From Elioraea tepida (GTDB lineage Bacteria; Pseudomonadota; Alphaproteobacteria; Acetobacterales; Acetobacteraceae), in the NCBI RefSeq assembly GCF_019203965.1, contig NZ_CP076448.1, positions 2,619,001-2,683,000 on the forward strand: a stretch of 64,000 nucleotides of DNA, given 5' to 3'. Shown piece by piece: positions 17,736-26,669 of the stretch (position 1 is the first letter of the stretch; every line of letters begins with the position of its first letter). The notes below the pieces were generated by a model, which ran no database searches, was not told where the DNA came from, and was given only the letters and a program-made list of their open reading frames with translations. A program made the position numbers and the translations under genes.

Positions 17736-18170
17736 TCAGGCGTTGCCCGCGACAAACTGGCGGAGCTGATCAGCCTCTTCCTCGACATCGGCGATCCGAC
17801 GCTTCACCACATCCCCGATGGAGACGATGCCGATCAGCTTCCCTTCCTCGACAACGGGAAGGTGGCGAATACGGCGCTCTGTCATCGTCGCGAGTACCTT
17901 GTCGACCGTATCGCACGGCGATCCATATATGATGTCGCGTGTCATCACGGCGCTTGCGGTCAACAAGAGTGCGGCGGCACCGTGTGTGGCGATGGCGCGG
18001 ATGATGTCGCGCTCCGACAGGATGCCGAGCACGGCATCCGTTGCATCACGGATCAGCACTGCTCCGATGTTATGGCGGGAGAGTAGGCGAGTGATAGCCT
18101 CCAGCGTATCATCCGGCCGTGCTGAAAAGATTTCCTGACCCTTTTGCTCCAGTATCGCAGCAACGCTCAT
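17736..18170 (-). CDS. CBS-pair domain protein
   Basis: The 144-residue protein is made of two CBS motifs: TLEAITRLLSRHNIGAVLIR to LGILSERDIIRAIATHG, then AVMTRDIIYGSPCDTVDKVL to HLPVVEEGKLIGIVSIGDVV. Such stand-alone CBS pairs bind adenine nucleotides and act as sensors. The start at 18170 (MSVAAILEQKGQEIFSARPD) is preceded by GGAGG at a good distance. It lies 42 bp upstream of the SafE-like gene and reads the same way. CBS proteins of this type often accompany respiratory genes, but no direct partner is shown. Confidence 0.88.
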   Translation of the reverse strand: MSVAAILEQKGQEIFSARPDDTLEAITRLLSRHNIGAVLIRDATDAVLGILSERDIIRAIATHGAAALLLTASAVMTRDIIYGSPCDTVDKVLATMTERRIRHLPVVEEGKLIGIVSIGDVVKRRIADVEEEADQLRQFVAGNA

Positions 18171-18411
18171 CGCGAACCTCCATTGACATAGGGCGCTGTG
18201 CGGAAGCCCGCAGCCCGCCCTCCGGCAAAGAAGCAGACATCCCGAGCTACCAAAAACGCAACAGGTCAAGTGTGCAGGTGCACAAAGGCTCGACCATTTG
18301 CATTTTCCAGTATGACAGGACGCACTCGCCGGCTTCGCCGTCAGCCCACCCGCCGGAGCGAGCGGCGCAGCCCATCACCTCCACATCAGCACCGCGACGT
18401 CGGCAAAGCTA

Positions 18412-19573
18412 GTGGTTTGATCGAGTTGATGATTCCCTTGTTGGCCCAGACGTGGGAGTCTGGGCGGATGAGGGAAGGCGTTGAGGTCCGGCTCCGGCCG
18501 GGCGACCGGGAGCGGCTTGAAGGCGTGGTCTGCGACCGCAAGAGCTCGCGGCACCACGTCTGGCGGGCTCGGATCGTGCTGATGACCGCGGACGGCGCGG
18601 GCACGATGGCGATCCGCGCGGCGACCGGCAAAGGCAAACCCACGATCTGGCGCTGGCAGGCGCGCTCCATGCACGACGGTGCCGAGGGCTTGTTCCGCGA
18701 CGCCCCGCGAGGCCGCGCCTTCGCTTCCACCTCGCCTGAGCAGATCGCCGCGGTGGTCGAACGCACGCTGCACGACGACCCGCCAGCGGCGACGCACTGG
18801 ACGTTGCGCTCGATGGGGAAAAGGCGAGCGGCCTGGCGCCGTCCACCATCCACCGCATCTGGCGCGAGCACGGCCTGAAGCCGCACCGGGTGGAGACCTT
18901 CAAGCTCTCCAACGACCCGAAGTTCGTCGAGAAGGTCCGCGGGCTGCAGGCAACGCCCGAAGGGCGGGACATCGTCGGCCTCTACGTCAACCCGCCCGAG
19001 CACGCCCTGGTGCTGTCGGTGGACGAGAAGAGCCAGATCCAGGCGCTCGACCGCACCCAGCCGGGACTGCCGATGAAGCGTGGCCGGGGTGCCACCATGA
19101 CGCACGACTACAAGCGGCACGGCACGACAACGCTGTTCGCCGCGCTCGACGTGACGGCGGGCACGGTGATCAGCCAGCGCATGCTCCGCCACCGCGCGGC
19201 CGAGTTCATCCGCTTCCTGCGGCTGATCGACAAGCAGACCCCCGCCGAACTCGACCTGCACCTGATCCTCGACAACTACGCCGCCCACAAGACTGAGGCG
19301 GTGAAGCGCTGGTTGGCCCGGCATCCCCGCTTCCACCTCCACTTCACGCCGACCTCGGCCTCCTGGATCAACGCCGTCGAGGGCTTGTTCGCCACGCTGA
19401 CAAAGCGTCGCCTGAACCGCGGCGTCTTCCGCTCCGTCATCGAGCTGAACCAGGCCATCCATGCCTATCTCAATGCCCACAACGCCGACCCGAAGCCCTT
19501 CCGCCAGACCGCGCCCGCCAACACCATCATCGGCACGCACCAGCGCAGGAAACGTTCGCTGGAATCACTCTAC
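18412..19573 (+). mobile_element. IS D1: IS630-family element, 1,162 bp
   Basis: The ends were defined by comparison with the inverted copy D2. The left end reads GTGGTTTGATCGAGTTGATG and the right end reads GTAGAGTGATTCCAGCGAAC inward, flanked by TA on both sides (18410-18411 and 19574-19575). The right-hand TA also flanks IS E1. D1 sits 240 bp upstream of the CBS gene. Confidence 0.85.
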
Positions 19574-19576
19574 TAG
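18468..19576 (+). CDS. IS630 transposase of IS D1 (two frames)
   Basis: orfA (18468-18878) starts [20 protein letters not shown] and has the helix-turn-helix region ([20 protein letters not shown]). At GGGGAAAAGG (18815-18824) a -1 shift gives [20 protein letters not shown] and joins orfB, which stays open to 19576. orfB carries the DDE triad regions [29 protein letters not shown] and [19 protein letters not shown]. Such shifts are common and may be programmed in IS630, and the total would be about 368 residues. The stop at 19574-19576 uses the TA flank plus the first base of IS E1, so the last codon context is borrowed from the junction. Confidence 0.75.
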
Positions 19577-20335
19577 GCTCAGGACTGATTGGCCGAGCCA
19601 GAAGGTGACGATGGCGGCGAGGGTGATGGCGCCGAAGAAGATGGTGGCGCATTGGTCGTAGCGGGTGGCGATGCGTCGCCAATCCTTGAGGCGGCGGAAG
19701 GCGATCTCGATGCGGTGGCGCTGACGATAGAGCGCCTTGTCGTAGGGGATGGGCTGCTTGCGGTTCTTCTTGGTCGGGATGCATGCGGCGATGCCACGCT
19801 CGGCGAGCGCGGCGCGGAACGGGGTGCTGTCGTAGCCGCGGTCAGCGATCAGCTTGCGCGCCGGCGGCAGGAGTGGGGCGAGGATGTTGGCGCCCTTCTG
19901 GTCGTTCATCTGCCCGGCGGAGAGCATCATGACGACGGGGCGGCCTTGGCTGTCGCAGACGGCGTGGAGCTTGGCGTTCAGCCCGCCCTTGGTTCTGCCG
20001 ATGCACCGATCAGGCGCCCCGTTTTGAGGAGGCTGGCCGCGGTGCGGTGGGCCTTCAGGTGCGTGCTGTCGATGATTAGCCGGTCGGGCTCGCCGGCCTC
20101 GCCGGCGAGGGCGGCGAAGATGCGGCTGAACACTCCAGCGGACGAAGCGGTTGTAGAGGGTCTTGTGCGGGCCGTAGCCCGGCGGGGCGTCGCGCCAGCG
20201 CAGGCCGCCCCGGATGACGAAGATGATGCCGCTCAGCACGCGCCGGTCGTCCACGCGCGGGATGCCGTGCGAGAGCGGGACGTGCGGCCGGATGCGCCGC
20301 ATCTGCGCCGGGGTGAGCAGGAACAGGACGGACAT
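19565..20335 (-). pseudogene. IS E1 transposase with an out-of-frame core
   Basis: The frame begins MSVLFLLTPAQMRRIRPHVP and matches IS5/IS427-type transposases up to YGPHKTLYNRFVRWS. The next stretch is out of frame: the block with the first catalytic Asp (LIIDSTHLKAHRTAASLL) is read only in the +1 frame. The frame is restored at the AAAA(C/G)GGGGC stretch, giving GRTKGGLNAKLHAVCD. The second Asp (LIADRGYDSTPFR) and the Glu block (HRIEIAFRRLKDWRRIATR) follow in frame. The native stop has mutated (TGA to TCA), so the frame runs through the end of the element to 19565. Without recoding it cannot make an active enzyme. Confidence 0.75.
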
Positions 20336-20406
20336 CAGGGCACCTCCGCCCCGTTCAGAATCACGCCCGCCCGCGTCGCCGCAAGCAGATTAATGGGTCC
20401 TGAGCC
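19576..20406 (-). mobile_element. IS E1: IS5-family (IS427-like) element, 831 bp
   Basis: The terminal inverted repeats are GGCTCAGGACTGATTGG (left) and GGCTCAGGACCCATTAA (right, read inward). TA flanks both ends (19574-19575 and 20407-20408). It is one of three copies (E1, E2, E3), all 831 bp. E1 abuts IS D1 at a shared TA. Confidence 0.88.
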
Positions 20407-20681
20407 TAGTGAGACCCGACGCGAGAAACACCAGTATAACGAGATTGGATCGAGATGAGCGAGTACCGTTGCCGGCGAACTTGCCAGCGGAAGACCATCC
20501 TGCCTGCGCCAGAGGGCGAGGGCGGAGCCGAGGACGGTGCGGAGGCTGTCTGGGATCAGGAGGGTGGCTCCGCTGGGAGTGCTGGAGCGGAGCGCCTTAC
20601 AAACTTCGGGCTTTCCAGGGCTCGAGCCACGAAAGCTCAACCCCGCGCAGTGATCGCGTTCTTCGCAAGGCAAGCTCCCGA
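20407..20681. other. Spacer X1 between IS E1 and IS F1
   Basis: This 275-bp stretch is duplicated in inverse orientation at 26670-26944. It is open in more than one frame, but none gives a recognisable protein. It probably is a remnant of the DNA into which E and F inserted. The right edge carries the complement of the 14-bp sequence that is directly repeated around IS F2. Confidence 0.6.
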
Positions 20682-20778
20682 TGAGCTGGCCCTTTTTTCC
20701 TTGGACATCCATTTGTCGAAGGACGCCCGAGGATGGCTGCTTCCGAGATGCCGAGACGAGAGACCCCGGAGCGGGGTG

Positions 20779-21114
20779 ATGGGGCTGAGCGGCGCGCCGG
20801 CGGCGGGGCCGCTCGCTCCGGGGCAGCGCTGGAGCGTGGCGCGCAAGCGCGCGGTGGTGCTGCGCCTGATCGCGGGCGAGCCGGTGGAGCTTGTGTCGCG
20901 CGAGATCGGCGTGCCGGTGTTCAAGCTCGAGCGCTGGCGCGAGCGAGCCGAGGCCGCGCTGGAAGGGGCGCTCAAGGAGCGCGAGGCCGACGGCGAGGGC
21001 CCCGAGCTGGCCGCCGCGCTGCGTCGGATCGGCGAGCTCAGCATGGAGGTCGACCTCCTGCGCGCGAAGATGGGCCAGTCCCCCGGCCCTTTGGCCCGGA
21101 AGCGGTGGCGGTGA
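20779..21114 (+). CDS. IS F1 OrfA (helix-turn-helix)
   Basis: The 111-residue protein starts MGLSGAPAAGPLAPGQRWSV, preceded by GGAGCGGGG. It contains a transposase-type helix-turn-helix (KRAVVLRLIAGEPVELVSRE, then IGVPVFKLERWRERAE) and a C-terminal leucine-rich segment (LRRIGELSMEVDLLRAKMG) like the zipper of IS3 OrfA proteins. Its stop TGA overlaps the orfB ATG (21112-21116). Confidence 0.7.
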   Translation: MGLSGAPAAGPLAPGQRWSVARKRAVVLRLIAGEPVELVSREIGVPVFKLERWRERAEAALEGALKEREADGEGPELAAALRRIGELSMEVDLLRAKMGQSPGPLARKRWR

Positions 21115-21850
21115 TGGCCGGGTCGGTCTCTCCTGCCACCGGCCGCGCCTACGGCGTGGCGCGGGTGTGCGCGGTCTGGGGCGTGCCGCGATCATCGTTC
21201 TACCTGGCCCGGCAGGCGGCGCAGGGCTTGGCCCCCGCGCGGCCGACCGGCCGCCGCGGGCCGAAGCCCGCGGTTCCGGACACCGCCCTGCGGGCGGCGA
21301 TCCGGGCCGACCTCGCCCGCTCGCCCTGGTCGGGCGAGGGCCATCGCAAGGTCTGGGCGCGGCTGCGCGTCCGGGACGGGCTGCGCATCGCGCGCAAGCG
21401 GGTGCTGCGGCTGATGCGCGAGAACGCCCTCCTGTCGCCACACCGCGCCCGCCCACGCCCCGCCGACGACCATGACCGGAAGATCATCACCGACGCGCCG
21501 AACGTGATGTGGGCCATCGACGGCACGCAGGTCGCCACGGTGCGCAACAGCAAGGTCTGGCTCTTCGCCACGGTGGAACACTGGAACGCGGAGGCGCTCG
21601 GCTGGCACGTCAGCAAGCGCGGCACGCGCCGCGAGGCGCTGCAGGCCATGGGCATGGCCGTGCGCCAGCAGTTCGGCCATCTCGGCCGCGACGCCGCCCG
21701 CGGCGTCCAGCTGCGCCATGATCACGGCAGCTGCTTCATGGCCGAGGACTTCCAGAACCAGACACGAGCCTAGGGCATGACCCCGAGCTTTGCCTTCGTA
21801 GGCAGCCCCAGACCAACGGCGTCGTCGAGCGGTTCTTCCGCACACTCAAG

Positions 21851-23786
21851 CCCAACTTGGACAGTCGTGCGGAACATATGAGGAACTCTTTGGCCTAACT
21901 TAGTGATCGGGCAGAGGGCGTCTCTGGTCGGCCGAAAGTTTTAGTGAAAACATTTTGCGTAGACGATCAGGAATAGCTTGCGAATCAGCTCTTCCCGCGC
22001 GCACAACAGGGCATGTTCGTCGTCGAAAAGGCAGCCCGCGGCCGCCGCTACCTGTACCTCGTCGAAACCGTCCGAGAACCAGGCGGACGCGTCCGCCAGC
22101 GCATCCTCCAGCCACTTGGGCGCAAGGACATTCTCAAACAGTCCGGCGCCCTCGATCGCCTCCTCCAATCCCTCGGACGACATTGCGAACGCAGCATCAT
22201 CCTTTCCGACATCGCCGCCGGCACCATCGCCTGTCGCCGCATCGGCGCGCCGCTGCTGTTCGGGCGCCTGTGGCAACGCGTCGGTATCGCCGATGTGCTC
22301 CACAACCGTCTCGCCGGCCGCGGCTTCGAGTTCGACGTCGAGCGCGCGATCTTCGTCACCGTGCTGCACCGGATCATGGTCTCGGGCTCGGATCGCGCCT
22401 GCGAGCGCTGGATGGAGGACTACGAGATCCGAGGTGCGGAGGGCCTTGCGCTGCACCACCTCTATCGGGCGATGGCCTGGCTTGGCGAGGAACTGCCCGA
22501 CGCCGAGCAGGCCGGCGCCACCCCCTTCGCGCCCCGCTGCGTCAAGGACCAGATCGAGGAGGAGCTGTTCGCCCGCCGGCGCGACCTGTTCAGCGAGCTG
22601 TCGGTGGTGTTCATGGACACCACCTCGCTCTGCTTCCATGGCCGCGGCGGGGAGACGCTCGGCCGGCGCGGCCATTCCAAGGACCATCGACCCGATCTCA
22701 ACCAGATGCTCCTCGCCGTCGTCATCGACGCAGACGGCAGGCCCCTCTGCACCGAGATCTGGCCGGGCAACACCGCCGATGTCGCGGTGCTGCTGCCTGT
22801 GATCGACCGCCTGCGCAGCCGCTTCGCCATCGGGCGGGTGTGCGTGGTCGCCGACCGGGGCATGATCTCGCAGGCCACCATCGAAGGCCTCGAGGCGCGT
22901 GGTCTCGAATACATCCTCGGCGCGCGCGAGCGCTCGGATCCGCTCATCCGCGAGGTGGTGCTGGCCGATGAGCGTCCCTTCACGCCCCTCCTCATCGAGC
23001 GCGCCAACGGCGCCGAGACCGAGCTTCGGATCAAGGAGGTCAGCGTCGCCGGCCGGCGCTACGTGGTCTGCCGCAACGAGGCCGAGGCCGAGCGGGATCG
23101 CGCCGACCGTCAGGCCATCCTCGCCGGTCTCGAGCGCCAGCTGAAGCGCGGCGACAAGGCGCTGATCGGCAACTCGGCCTATCGGCGCTACCTGCGCCGC
23201 CTCCGCGACGGCGACGGCAAGCCCGGCCCGGCCTTCGAGATCGACCCCGGCAAGGCCGCCGAGGAGGCCAAATACGACGGGCTATTCGTGCTGCGCACCA
23301 ACGCCCGCATCACCCCTCTGCAGGCGGTGCTGCGCTACCGCGACCTCCTTGCGGTCGAAGAGCTGTTCCGCCGGACCAAGGCGCTGCTGCGCACCCGCCC
23401 GATCTACCACTCCTCCGACGCCGCCATCCGCGGCCACGTCTTCTGCTCCTTCCTCGCCCTCCTGCTGCAGAAGGAGTTGGCCACGCTCTGCGCCGCCAAG
23501 GGCGTGAAGATCGAATGGGCCAATCTGTTGCGCGACCTCGATCGTCTTCAGCAGGCGACGATCGAAAAGGACGGCAAACGGATCGTCACCCGCACTCACG
23601 CCGAGGGCCAAGTCGGGCGCGTCTTCCAGGCAGCCGGCGTCGCCCTGCTGCCGCCGCACTTCCGTGAACACCCAGGCTGAGCAGCCGCCTGCTCACGCCA
23701 ACCGCACGTGTCGTGCAAACAACCGACACACACGCCCTATCGCATTGGAACAACAGGCGTTTTTCTCAGACAGTCTCCAAGTTGGG
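21851..23786 (+). mobile_element. IS G: IS1634-family element, 1,936 bp, apparently intact
   Basis: The inverted repeats start CCCAACTTGGA at both ends, and the 5-bp target TCAAG is duplicated perfectly (21846-21850 and 23787-23791). It inserted into IS F1 only, so it arrived after the arms were duplicated, or F2 has lost it precisely. About 160 bp of leader precede the transposase gene. Confidence 0.92.
22013..23680 (+). CDS. IS1634-type transposase (IS G)
   Basis: The 555-residue DDE transposase is uninterrupted. Catalytic regions are visible: LSVVFMDTTSLCFHGRGGET (first Asp), GRVCVVADRGMISQATIEGL (second Asp) and LLAVEELFRRTKALLRTRPI with HVFCSFLALLLQKEL (Glu region). The N-terminal part (VVEKAARGRRYLYLVETVRE) is typical of the family. 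Length matches IS1634-type enzymes (about 530-570 residues). It is the best candidate in the island for a currently active transposase, together with IS H. Confidence 0.9.
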   Translation: MFVVEKAARGRRYLYLVETVREPGGRVRQRILQPLGRKDILKQSGALDRLLQSLGRHCERSIILSDIAAGTIACRRIGAPLLFGRLWQRVGIADVLHNRLAGRGFEFDVERAIFVTVLHRIMVSGSDRACERWMEDYEIRGAEGLALHHLYRAMAWLGEELPDAEQAGATPFAPRCVKDQIEEELFARRRDLFSELSVVFMDTTSLCFHGRGGETLGRRGHSKDHRPDLNQMLLAVVIDADGRPLCTEIWPGNTADVAVLLPVIDRLRSRFAIGRVCVVADRGMISQATIEGLEARGLEYILGARERSDPLIREVVLADERPFTPLLIERANGAETELRIKEVSVAGRRYVVCRNEAEAERDRADRQAILAGLERQLKRGDKALIGNSAYRRYLRRLRDGDGKPGPAFEIDPGKAAEEAKYDGLFVLRTNARITPLQAVLRYRDLLAVEELFRRTKALLRTRPIYHSSDAAIRGHVFCSFLALLLQKELATLCAAKGVKIEWANLLRDLDRLQQATIEKDGKRIVTRTHAEGQVGRVFQAAGVALLPPHFREHPG

Positions 23787-23997
23787 TCAAGGAGCAGGTC
23801 GTCCACGGCCGCGTCTTCGAGACCCTCGAAGACCTCCGCGACGCCGTCCGAGCCTTCATCGCCCGCTACAACGCCCAATGGCTGATCGAGAAAAACGGCC
23901 ACCTCAGCCCACACGCACGACGCCGCCAACACGAGCTTGCGGCCATGCCCATGGCCGCGTAACCCAACCGAGTGTCCAAGGAACCGGGTCCGGTTCA

Positions 23998-24214
23998 ACA
24001 GCAACGCGGGGCAGCAGACCGTCTGGCTCTGATAAATCGGCTCGACCGGATTGCCGGGCTTGTTGCGTCCATCAGGGTGCCGTTGAGCTATGGCCGCGAA
24101 CTGTACGATCTTCGGCAGCACATCGATTTCGTCCGCGGCCTTATCGACAGCGGCCGTAGCCTGGGCGGGAGTGCAAAGCCGCACCGCGGCCCTTCGCCGC
24201 CGACTGGTCTATAG
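23998..24214 (+). pseudogene. 3' fragment of an unknown gene cut by IS F1
   Basis: Just after the right end of IS F1 the frame reads RGAADRLALINRLDRIAGLV, then SYGRELYDLRQHIDFVRGLI, ending PSPPTGL at 24214. It looks helical and protein-like but I do not recognise a family. No start is present on the chromosomal side, since the open frame begins inside the IS. The stop overlaps the radC stop (24209) by about 6 bp, a tail-to-tail arrangement. Confidence 0.45.
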
Positions 24215-25090
24215 TATCCCCTCGCTCCGAAAGCTGAGCCAACGTCCGTTGCCGATTATGAGGTGATCATGCAGCGTTACCGAGAGCACAGCTGCCGCCT
24301 CCTTGACCATCCGTGTTATCTCAATGTCCGCCCAGCTAGGGCTCGGGTCACCGGAAGGGTGATTATGGACGAGAATAAGTGCAGTGGCATGTAGATCCAG
24401 CGCGCGTTTGAGCACCTCGCGAGGGTAGAAAGGGGTGTGGTTCACTGTGCCACGAGCTAGCGCCTCAGCGGCAATCAGGCGGTTCTTGCTGTCAAGGAAA
24501 AGTACGCGGAACACTTCCGTTTTCTCTCGTGCCATCGCGGCCGTCAGATACTCGAGTAGCCTATTCCAAGTGTCCAAAATTGGTCTTTCTATCACCTCAC
24601 CCTGCGCCAGCCTGAGCGCTGCCGCCTGAACGAGCTTAAGCGCTGCCACGCTGTGCACGCCGAGCCCTCTGGTCTCTAGCAAAGCCTGCTTCGGTGCAGC
24701 AAGAACATTGGCGAAACTGCCGTAGCGGTTTATGAGCGCCTTCGCGAGCGGCTTGGTGTCGCCCCTTGGCATAGCAAAATAGAGCAGCATTTCGAGCAAT
24801 TAATAGTCGGCGAGCGCATCAGGACCACGCGTGAGCAGCTTGTCGCGCATCCGGCCCCTATGCCCGTGCGGACCGGTGCTCTCAAAGGGCAGGAAACCCG
24901 AAACTTGTGCTAGCCCGCTTCCCTGCGGCGTCTCCGGCGGCTGCTCATCTCGGGCGCCGGGCAATCTCTCAATCGGCTGCCGCTCGACAACGAGCATCGA
25001 CGCTGACAGCGATTCGGCGAACCCGCCCGGCTTCACCTTTGGCTCGGCGTCGGCACGACGGATGCGAGGAAGCTTTGAAACAGGCCACAC
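24209..25090 (-). pseudogene. radC: RadC-family protein with an in-frame nonsense codon
   Basis: Read from 25090, the frame has an N-terminal extension and then the RadC start region (GHRGRMRDKLLTRGPDALAD Y). A TAA at 24800-24802 stands where the family has Glu (YELLEMLL). The frame continues LLEMLLYFAMPRGDTKPLAK, a helix-hairpin-helix segment (LLETRGLGVHSVAALKLVQA) and the JAB/MPN motif with HNHPSGDPSPSWAD near the C-terminus, ending at 24209. A TTG right after the stop could in principle restart translation and give a 196-residue protein lacking the N-terminus. RadC paralogues are frequent on mobile DNA, and their function is unsettled. This gene lies alone between the two inverted IS arms. 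Confidence 0.8.
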
Positions 25091-25280
25091 AGTGCACCAT
25101 CCGCCCCGCTACTCGAAAACGGTAGCATACCAGACAAATAAATACAACTTAAAGTTGTTAAATGGAGGGTGTAGACAGGCTTGGAGCGTTTCGAAGGGAA
25201 TCCCTGGGCGCCGTGGTGGTTCACGCTACAGCGGTTTCCATCTTCAGGCTGCCCCTTCAGGGTTTGCTCGCGAACAAGCC

Positions 25281-25294
25281 TCGGGAGCTTGCCT
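25281..25294 (+). repeat. 14-bp direct repeat left of IS F2
   Basis: TCGGGAGCTTGCCT here is repeated directly at 26670-26683, on the other side of IS F2. The identity runs two bases further (TG), but those overlap the element end. It looks like a target-site duplication, although 14 bp is long for IS3-type elements. IS F1 lacks a matching pair. Confidence 0.7.
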
Positions 25295-25329
25295 TGAACC
25301 GGACCCGGTTCCTTGGACACTCGGTTGGG

Positions 25330-26237
25330 TTACGCGGCCATGGGCATGGCCGCAAGCTCGTGTTGGCGGCGTCGTGCGTGTGGGCTGAGGTGGCCGTTTT
25401 TCTCGATCAGCCATTGGGCGTTGTAGCGGGCGATGAAGGCTCGGACGGCGTCGCGGAGGTCTTCGAGGGTCTCGAAGACGCGGCCGTGGACGACCTGCTC
25501 CTTGAGTGTGCGGAAGAACCGCTCGACGACGCCGTTGGTCTGGGGCTGCCTACGAAGGCAAAGCTCGGGGTCATGCCCTAGGCTCGTGTCTGGTTCTGGA
25601 AGTCCTCGGCCATGAAGCAGCTGCCGTGATCATGGCGCAGCTGGACGCCGCGGGCGGCGTCGCGGCCGAGATGGCCGAACTGCTGGCGCACGGCCATGCC
25701 CATGGCCTGCAGCGCCTCGCGGCGCGTGCCGCGCTTGCTGACGTGCCAGCCGAGCGCCTCCGCGTTCCAGTGTTCCACCGTGGCGAAGAGCCAGACCTTG
25801 CTGTTGCGCACCGTGGCGACCTGCGTGCCGTCGATGGCCCACATCACGTTCGGCGCGTCGGTGATGATCTTCCGGTCATGGTCGTCGGCGGGGCGTGGGC
25901 GGGCGCGGTGTGGCGACAGGAGGGCGTTCTCGCGCATCAGCCGCAGCACCCGCTTGCGCGCGATGCGCAGCCCGTCCCGGACGCGCAGCCGCGCCCAGAC
26001 CTTGCGATGGCCCTCGCCCGACCAGGGCGAGCGGGCGAGGTCGGCCCGGATCGCCGCCCGCAGGGCGGTGTCCGGAACCGCGGGCTTCGGCCCGCGGCGG
26101 CCGGTCGGCCGCGCGGGGGCCAAGCCCTGCGCCGCCTGCCGGGCCAGGTAGAACGATGATCGCGGCACGCCCCAGACCGCGCACACCCGCGCCACGCCGT
26201 AGGCGCGGCCGGTGGCAGGAGAGACCGACCCGGCCAT
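25330..26237 (-). pseudogene. IS F2 OrfB (DDE integrase), nonsense plus frameshift
   Basis: The frame starts MAGSVSPATGRAYGVARVCA at 26237 and stops at the TAG at 25578-25580, the same Trp-to-stop change as in F1. The one-base loss downstream is also shared. The C-terminal part (NGVVERFFRTLKEQVVHGRV and on to MPMAA) ends at 25330. Without IS G the decay pattern is easier to read here. The enzyme should be inactive unless recoded. Confidence 0.85.
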
Positions 26238-26572
26238 CACCGCCACCGCTTCCGGGCCAAAGGGCCGGGGGACTGGCCCATCTTCGCGCGCAGGAGGTCG
26301 ACCTCCATGCTGAGCTCGCCGATCCGACGCAGCGCGGCGGCCAGCTCGGGGCCCTCGCCGTCGGCCTCGCGCTCCTTGAGCGCCCCTTCCAGCGCGGCCT
26401 CGGCTCGCTCGCGCCAGCGCTCGAGCTTGAACACCGGCACGCCGATCTCGCGCGACACAAGCTCCACCGGCTCGCCCGCGATCAGGCGCAGCACCACCGC
26501 GCGCTTGCGCGCCACGCTCCAGCGCTGCCCCGGAGCGAGCGGCCCCGCCGCCGGCGCGCCGCTCAGCCCCAT
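26237..26572 (-). CDS. IS F2 OrfA (helix-turn-helix)
   Basis: This is the mirror copy of the F1 OrfA, 111 residues, starting MGLSGAPAAGPLAPGQRWSV at 26572. It has the same helix-turn-helix and leucine-rich tail, and no difference from the F1 copy was noticed. Its stop overlaps the start of the orfB pseudogene. Confidence 0.7.
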   Translation of the reverse strand: MGLSGAPAAGPLAPGQRWSVARKRAVVLRLIAGEPVELVSREIGVPVFKLERWRERAEAALEGALKEREADGEGPELAAALRRIGELSMEVDLLRAKMGQSPGPLARKRWR

Positions 26573-26669
26573 CACCCCGCTCCGGGGTCTCTCGTCTCGG
26601 CATCTCGGAAGCAGCCATCCTCGGGCGTCCTTCGACAAATGGATGTCCAAGGAAAAAAGGGCCAGCTCA

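Larger units (their letters stand above)
21114..23962 (+). pseudogene. IS F1 OrfB (DDE integrase), broken three ways
   Basis: The frame starts MAGSVSPATGRAYGVARVCA. It has the rve core: first Asp in NVMWAIDGTQVATVRN, second in LRHDHGSCFMAEDFQNQ, and Glu in NGVVERFF. A TAG at 21771-21773 replaces the Trp codon expected before GMTPSFAFVG. A one-base loss follows near GTAGGC, and IS G then splits the gene at 21850. The C-terminal part (VVHGRVFETLEDLRDAVRAF to HELAAMPMAA) resumes after IS G and ends at 23962. The nonsense codon and the frameshift are identical in F2, so they predate the arm duplication. Confidence 0.85.
18412..23997. repeat. Left arm of a 3,645-bp inverted repeat (interrupted by IS G)
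   Basis: Reading inward from D1, this arm holds IS D1, IS E1, spacer X1 and IS F1. It matches 25295-28939 in inverse orientation. Positions map as p and 47351-p before IS G, and p and 49292-p after it, the 1,941-bp difference being IS G plus one 5-bp target copy. Only two base differences were noticed between the arms by eye, both in E1 (near 20023 and 20081). Beyond the outer ends both arms have TA and then unrelated sequence. Confidence 0.9.
20682..23997 (+). mobile_element. IS F1: IS3-like element, interrupted by IS G
   Basis: Without the insert the element is 1,375 bp. The ends read TGAGCTGGCCC at the left and TGAACCGGACCC at the right (inward), both continuing into TTCCTTGGACA, and both begin TG. 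It carries orfA and an rve-type orfB. IS G (21851-23786) splits orfB, and the TCAAG target site is duplicated at 21846-21850 and 23787-23791. F1 has no target duplication of its own, unlike F2. Confidence 0.8.
25295..26669 (-). mobile_element. IS F2: IS3-like element, 1,375 bp, uninterrupted
   Basis: This is the inverted copy of F1 without IS G. The ends begin TGAACCGGACCC (25295) and, inward from 26669, TGAGCTGGCCC. It is flanked by a 14-bp direct repeat (25281-25294 and 26670-26683), so F2 looks like the original insertion and F1 like its duplicated copy. Confidence 0.82.

Noticed and set aside
20455-21114. A 219-codon frame joining spacer X to IS F OrfA
   Set aside because: The first 108 codons are spacer sequence with no family similarity. 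OrfA starts at 20779 with a ribosome site.
24209-25090. radC as part of a defence or anti-defence system
   Set aside because: No neighbouring defence genes (nuclease, helicase, methyltransferase) lie between the arms, and the gene has a nonsense codon.
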